Shown here in pieces: positions 6,616-8,928 of a DNA stretch of 8,928 nt; positions within the stretch are counted from its first letter, which is position 1, and each line of letters opens with the position of its first letter. Location of the stretch: contig CAJBBC010000031.1 in the NCBI GenBank assembly GCA_903951185.1, positions 1-8,928 of the forward strand. The letters run 5' to 3'. The notes below the pieces were generated by a model that was not told the origin of the DNA, made no database searches, and worked only from the letters and a program-made list of their open reading frames with translations. A program made the translations under genes and the position numbers. The DNA comes from an uncultured Actinomycetes bacterium. GTDB lineage: Bacteria; Actinomycetota; Actinomycetes; S36-B12; UBA5976.

Positions 6616-7566
6616 ATGGCTGGCAAAGTTACCGTTGTAGGTGCAGGTTTTTATGGTTCAACAACAGCTCAGCGTATTGCTGAATACAACATCGTTGACA
6701 CTGTTGTCCTGACTGACATTCTGGAAGGAAAATCTGAGGGTTTAGCACTCGACTTAAATCAGTCTCGACCTATTGAAGGTTTTGAAACAAAAATAATTGG
6801 TCAAACTACCACTGTCGATGGACAGGGTTATGAAGTAATTTCTGGTTCGGATGTTGTTGTGATTACAGCTGGCTTACCCCGCAAACCTGGGATGAGCCGA
6901 ATGGATTTAATTGAAACGAATGCCAAGATCGTGCGAGGTGTCGCTGAAAATATTGCCAAGCACGCACCTAACGCCGTGATAATCGTAGTTTCAAATCCGC
7001 TTGATGAAATGACTGCATTAACGCAATTAGCAAGCGGTTTTCCAAAAGAACGTGTAATTGGTCAAGCAGGTATGTTGGATACGGCGCGATTTACAAACTT
7101 TGTCGCTGAAGAACTTAAAGTTCCAGTCTCATCTGTTAAGACATTAACTTTGGGTTCACATGGTGACACTATGGTGCCAGTACCATCACATTGCACAGTA
7201 AGTGGCAAACCGTTAAGTGAATTACTCTCAGCAGAAAAAATTGAAGAGTTAGTTGTCCGCACACGTAACGGTGGCGCTGAAGTTGTAGCTCTACTTAAAA
7301 CAGGTTCGGCTTATTATGCGCCATCTGCCGCTGCTGCACGAATGGCCAAAGCAGTAATTGAAGATTCCGGTGCAGTGATGCCAGTTTGCGCTTGGGTTAA
7401 CGGTGAGTATGGAATTGCTGGTGTTTACCTAGGCGTTGAAGCGCAAATTGGTAAAGGCGGTATTCGCAAAGTCGTTGAAACTAAACTTTCAGATTCAGAA
7501 TTAGCTGGACTAAAAGAGGCTGCCGAAGCTGTTCGAGAAAAACAAGCAGACGTTAAAGATCTATAA
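6616..7566 (+). CDS. mdh: Malate dehydrogenase (NAD, LDH-like type)
   Basis: This enzyme oxidises malate to oxaloacetate with NAD in the cytoplasmic TCA cycle. The 316-residue protein is full length for the LDH/MDH family. It starts with VTVVGAGFYGS, the Rossmann GxGxxG loop. An Asp in VVLTDILEG at the end of the second strand indicates NAD preference. The substrate loop LPRKPGMSR carries Arg89 and Arg95, where Arg89 marks malate rather than lactate specificity. Next come VSNPLDEMT, GQAGMLDTARF with the Asp155/Arg158 pair, and LGSHGDTMVP with catalytic His182. The start is taken at ATG 6616, because the family begins close to VTVVGAG and GAAGGG lies upstream. A GTG at 6604 would add only four residues (MLFK). 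It belongs to the LDH-like branch, unlike the streptomycete enzymes that begin VTGAAGQIG. It is preceded by its own promoter and palindrome, and icd follows after 16 bases. Confidence 0.95.
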   Translation: MAGKVTVVGAGFYGSTTAQRIAEYNIVDTVVLTDILEGKSEGLALDLNQSRPIEGFETKIIGQTTTVDGQGYEVISGSDVVVITAGLPRKPGMSRMDLIETNAKIVRGVAENIAKHAPNAVIIVVSNPLDEMTALTQLASGFPKERVIGQAGMLDTARFTNFVAEELKVPVSSVKTLTLGSHGDTMVPVPSHCTVSGKPLSELLSAEKIEELVVRTRNGGAEVVALLKTGSAYYAPSAAAARMAKAVIEDSGAVMPVCAWVNGEYGIAGVYLGVEAQIGKGGIRKVVETKLSDSELAGLKEAAEAVREKQADVKDL

Positions 7567-7582
7567 ATAAGAAGGTTATGAG

Positions 7583-8800
7583 ATGTCAAAAATTAAAGTT
7601 AAAGGAACAGTTGTTGATTTAGACGGCGATGAAATGACTCGAATAATTTGGTCATTCATTAAAGATCAACTTATTTTGCCCTACTTAGACATCAATATTG
7701 ACTACTACGACCTCGGTGTTGAAAATCGAGATGCAACAGATGATCAAGTAACTATCGATGCTGCCAACGCCATTAAAAAACATGGTGTGGGTGTTAAGTG
7801 CGCCACGATTACACCAGACGAAGCCCGAGTTGAAGAATTTGGACTTAAGAAAATGTGGAAGTCACCAAACGGCACTATCCGAAATATACTTGGCGGCGTT
7901 ATATTCCGAGAGCCAATTATCATCAGCAACATCCCGCGATTAGTACCTGGTTGGACAAAACCAATTATTGTTGGTCGCCATGCTTTTGGTGATCAATATA
8001 AAGCCACTGACACAAAGATTCCTGGTGAAGGATCACTAACCTTGACGTTCACACCAAAAGATGGCGGCGAGCCAATGGAATTAAATGTTTTTGATTTCCC
8101 GAGTGCTGGTGTGGCGATGGCGATGTATAACTTAGATGATTCAATCCGAGAGTTTGCTAGGGCTTCAATGCGTTATGGCCTTAGTCGAAATTATCCGGTG
8201 TATTTATCTACGAAGAATACAATTTTGAAAGCATACGATGGTCGATTCAAAGATATTTTTCAAGAAGTTTTTGAAAAAGAATTTAAAGCAGACTTCGATA
8301 AAGCTGGAATTAGCTATGAACACCGCCTAATTGACGACATGGTTGCTAGTGCAATGAAGTGGGAAGGTGGCTATGTTTGGGCATGTAAAAATTACGATGG
8401 CGATGTTCAAAGTGACACAGTAGCTCAAGGCTTTGGGTCACTCGGTTTAATGACTAGCGTTTTGATGACACCAGATGGCAAGACTATTGAGGCAGAAGCT
8501 GCGCATGGCACAGTTACGCGCCACTACCGTCAACATCAACAAGGTAAGCCAACATCTACAAATCCGATAGCTTCGATTTTTGCTTGGACCCAAGGATTAG
8601 CACATCGCGGCTTACTCGATGGAACTCCTGAAGTAACTCAGTTTGCCCAAACGCTTGAGCAAGTCTGTATTGAAACTGTAGAAAGCGGCAAAATGACAAA
8701 AGACTTAGCTCTGCTGATTTCAAATGATCAACCGTATTTAACTACTGAAGACTTCTTGGCTGCAATTAATGAAAATTTGCAGAAAGCAATGTCAGCGTAG
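7583..8800 (+). CDS. icd: Isocitrate dehydrogenase, NADP-dependent, type II homodimeric
   Basis: This enzyme converts isocitrate to 2-oxoglutarate with reduction of NADP in the TCA cycle. The 405-residue length and sequence match the type II homodimeric family shared with eukaryotic IDH1/IDH2, not the ~740-residue monomeric enzyme found in many actinobacteria. It contains DLDGDEMTRI, SPNGTIRNILGG and IVGRHAFGDQY, whose Arg132 and Tyr139 have the same numbers as in human IDH1. STKNTILKAYDGRF carries the catalytic lysine. DDMVASAMK and NYDGDVQSD hold the metal-binding aspartates. GTVTRHYRQHQQG, followed by TSTNPIASIFAW, is the NADP site. The ATG has a good ribosome site, GAAGG (7571-7575), seven bases upstream. 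The gene lies 16 bases after mdh and is probably expressed from the mdh promoter. No terminator follows before the next gene. Confidence 0.97.
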   Translation: MSKIKVKGTVVDLDGDEMTRIIWSFIKDQLILPYLDINIDYYDLGVENRDATDDQVTIDAANAIKKHGVGVKCATITPDEARVEEFGLKKMWKSPNGTIRNILGGVIFREPIIISNIPRLVPGWTKPIIVGRHAFGDQYKATDTKIPGEGSLTLTFTPKDGGEPMELNVFDFPSAGVAMAMYNLDDSIREFARASMRYGLSRNYPVYLSTKNTILKAYDGRFKDIFQEVFEKEFKADFDKAGISYEHRLIDDMVASAMKWEGGYVWACKNYDGDVQSDTVAQGFGSLGLMTSVLMTPDGKTIEAEAAHGTVTRHYRQHQQGKPTSTNPIASIFAWTQGLAHRGLLDGTPEVTQFAQTLEQVCIETVESGKMTKDLALLISNDQPYLTTEDFLAAINENLQKAMSA

Positions 8801-8806
8801 GTTATT

Positions 8807-8928
8807 TTGCTTGGGGTTGTAACGGTAAATGTAAATGGCGTCCGAGCCACTGCACGACGTGGTGGATTGGATTGGCTAAAAAAACAACTTGATTCGGGTG
8901 AAGTTCAAGTTGTTTGTTTACAAGAAGT
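8807..8928 (+). CDS. Exodeoxyribonuclease III / AP endonuclease, N-terminal fragment (continues beyond window)
   Basis: The last 40 codons in the window match the start of the ExoIII (XthA/ExoA) branch of the endonuclease/exonuclease/phosphatase fold, which cuts DNA at abasic sites in base-excision repair. VTVNVNGVRATARRGGLDWL holds the metal-site Asn8 (Asn7 in E. coli). VQVVCLQE holds Glu40, equivalent to the metal-binding Glu34. The rest of the protein is outside the window. The start is placed at TTG 8807, because the icd stop lies six bases upstream in the same frame and no ATG or GTG start fits before the conserved motif. The ribosome site is weak, so translation may be coupled to icd. 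The start codon is the uncertain part; the family call is firm for so short a piece. Confidence 0.85.
   Translation, partial: MLGVVTVNVNGVRATARRGGLDWLKKQLDSGEVQVVCLQE

Noticed and set aside
1..8928. Mobile elements, CRISPR arrays, tRNA or rRNA genes, defence or biosynthetic systems
   Set aside because: I saw no direct repeats, terminal inverted repeats, transposase motifs or RNA-gene signatures. The window is filled by housekeeping genes.

Overview
The window looks like core chromosome from a low-GC actinobacterium. The gene order sucC-sucD-[PerM/DUF6350]-purN-purH-...-DUF3017-mdh is characteristic of Actinobacteria: Mycobacterium has sucC-sucD-...-perM-purN-purH, and streptomycetes carry DUF3017 next to mdh. 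The base composition, about 40% GC by eye, is far below that of typical soil actinobacteria. With short intergenic gaps this suggests a streamlined freshwater lineage such as the Nanopelagicales (acI). That placement is an inference, not something proved here. Every confident gene is on the + strand.

Layout. Bases 1-731 hold the C-terminal two thirds of sucC, followed 8 bases later by complete sucD (740-1609). Together they encode succinyl-CoA synthetase. A strong hairpin terminator (1621-1665) closes this unit. Next come a multi-pass membrane protein of the PerM/DUF6350 family (1697-2992), purN (3037-3618) and purH (3621-5210), which perform one of the two formyl transfers and the last two steps of IMP synthesis. 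Then follow a ten-helix YdcZ/DMT-type transporter overlapping the purH stop by one base (5210-6232) and a small DUF3017 membrane protein (6235-6501). A 114-base control region precedes mdh (6616-7566). It holds a plausible sigma-70-like promoter, a perfect 14-bp palindrome at the expected transcription start and a small leader hairpin. The type II NADP isocitrate dehydrogenase gene icd (7583-8800) follows mdh by 16 bases, and the start of an exodeoxyribonuclease III gene (8807 to the window edge) follows icd by 6 bases.

How the genes work together. sucCD, mdh and icd are TCA-cycle enzymes. purN and purH both consume 10-formyltetrahydrofolate. folD, which makes that cofactor and lies between purH and DUF3017 in streptomycetes, is absent here, and the transporter sits in its place. 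The window has no mobile element, CRISPR array, rRNA or tRNA gene that I can see. I found no new biological system. The most useful leads are the palindromic operator candidate before mdh, the folD-to-transporter exchange, and the start of purN, which looks leaderless.
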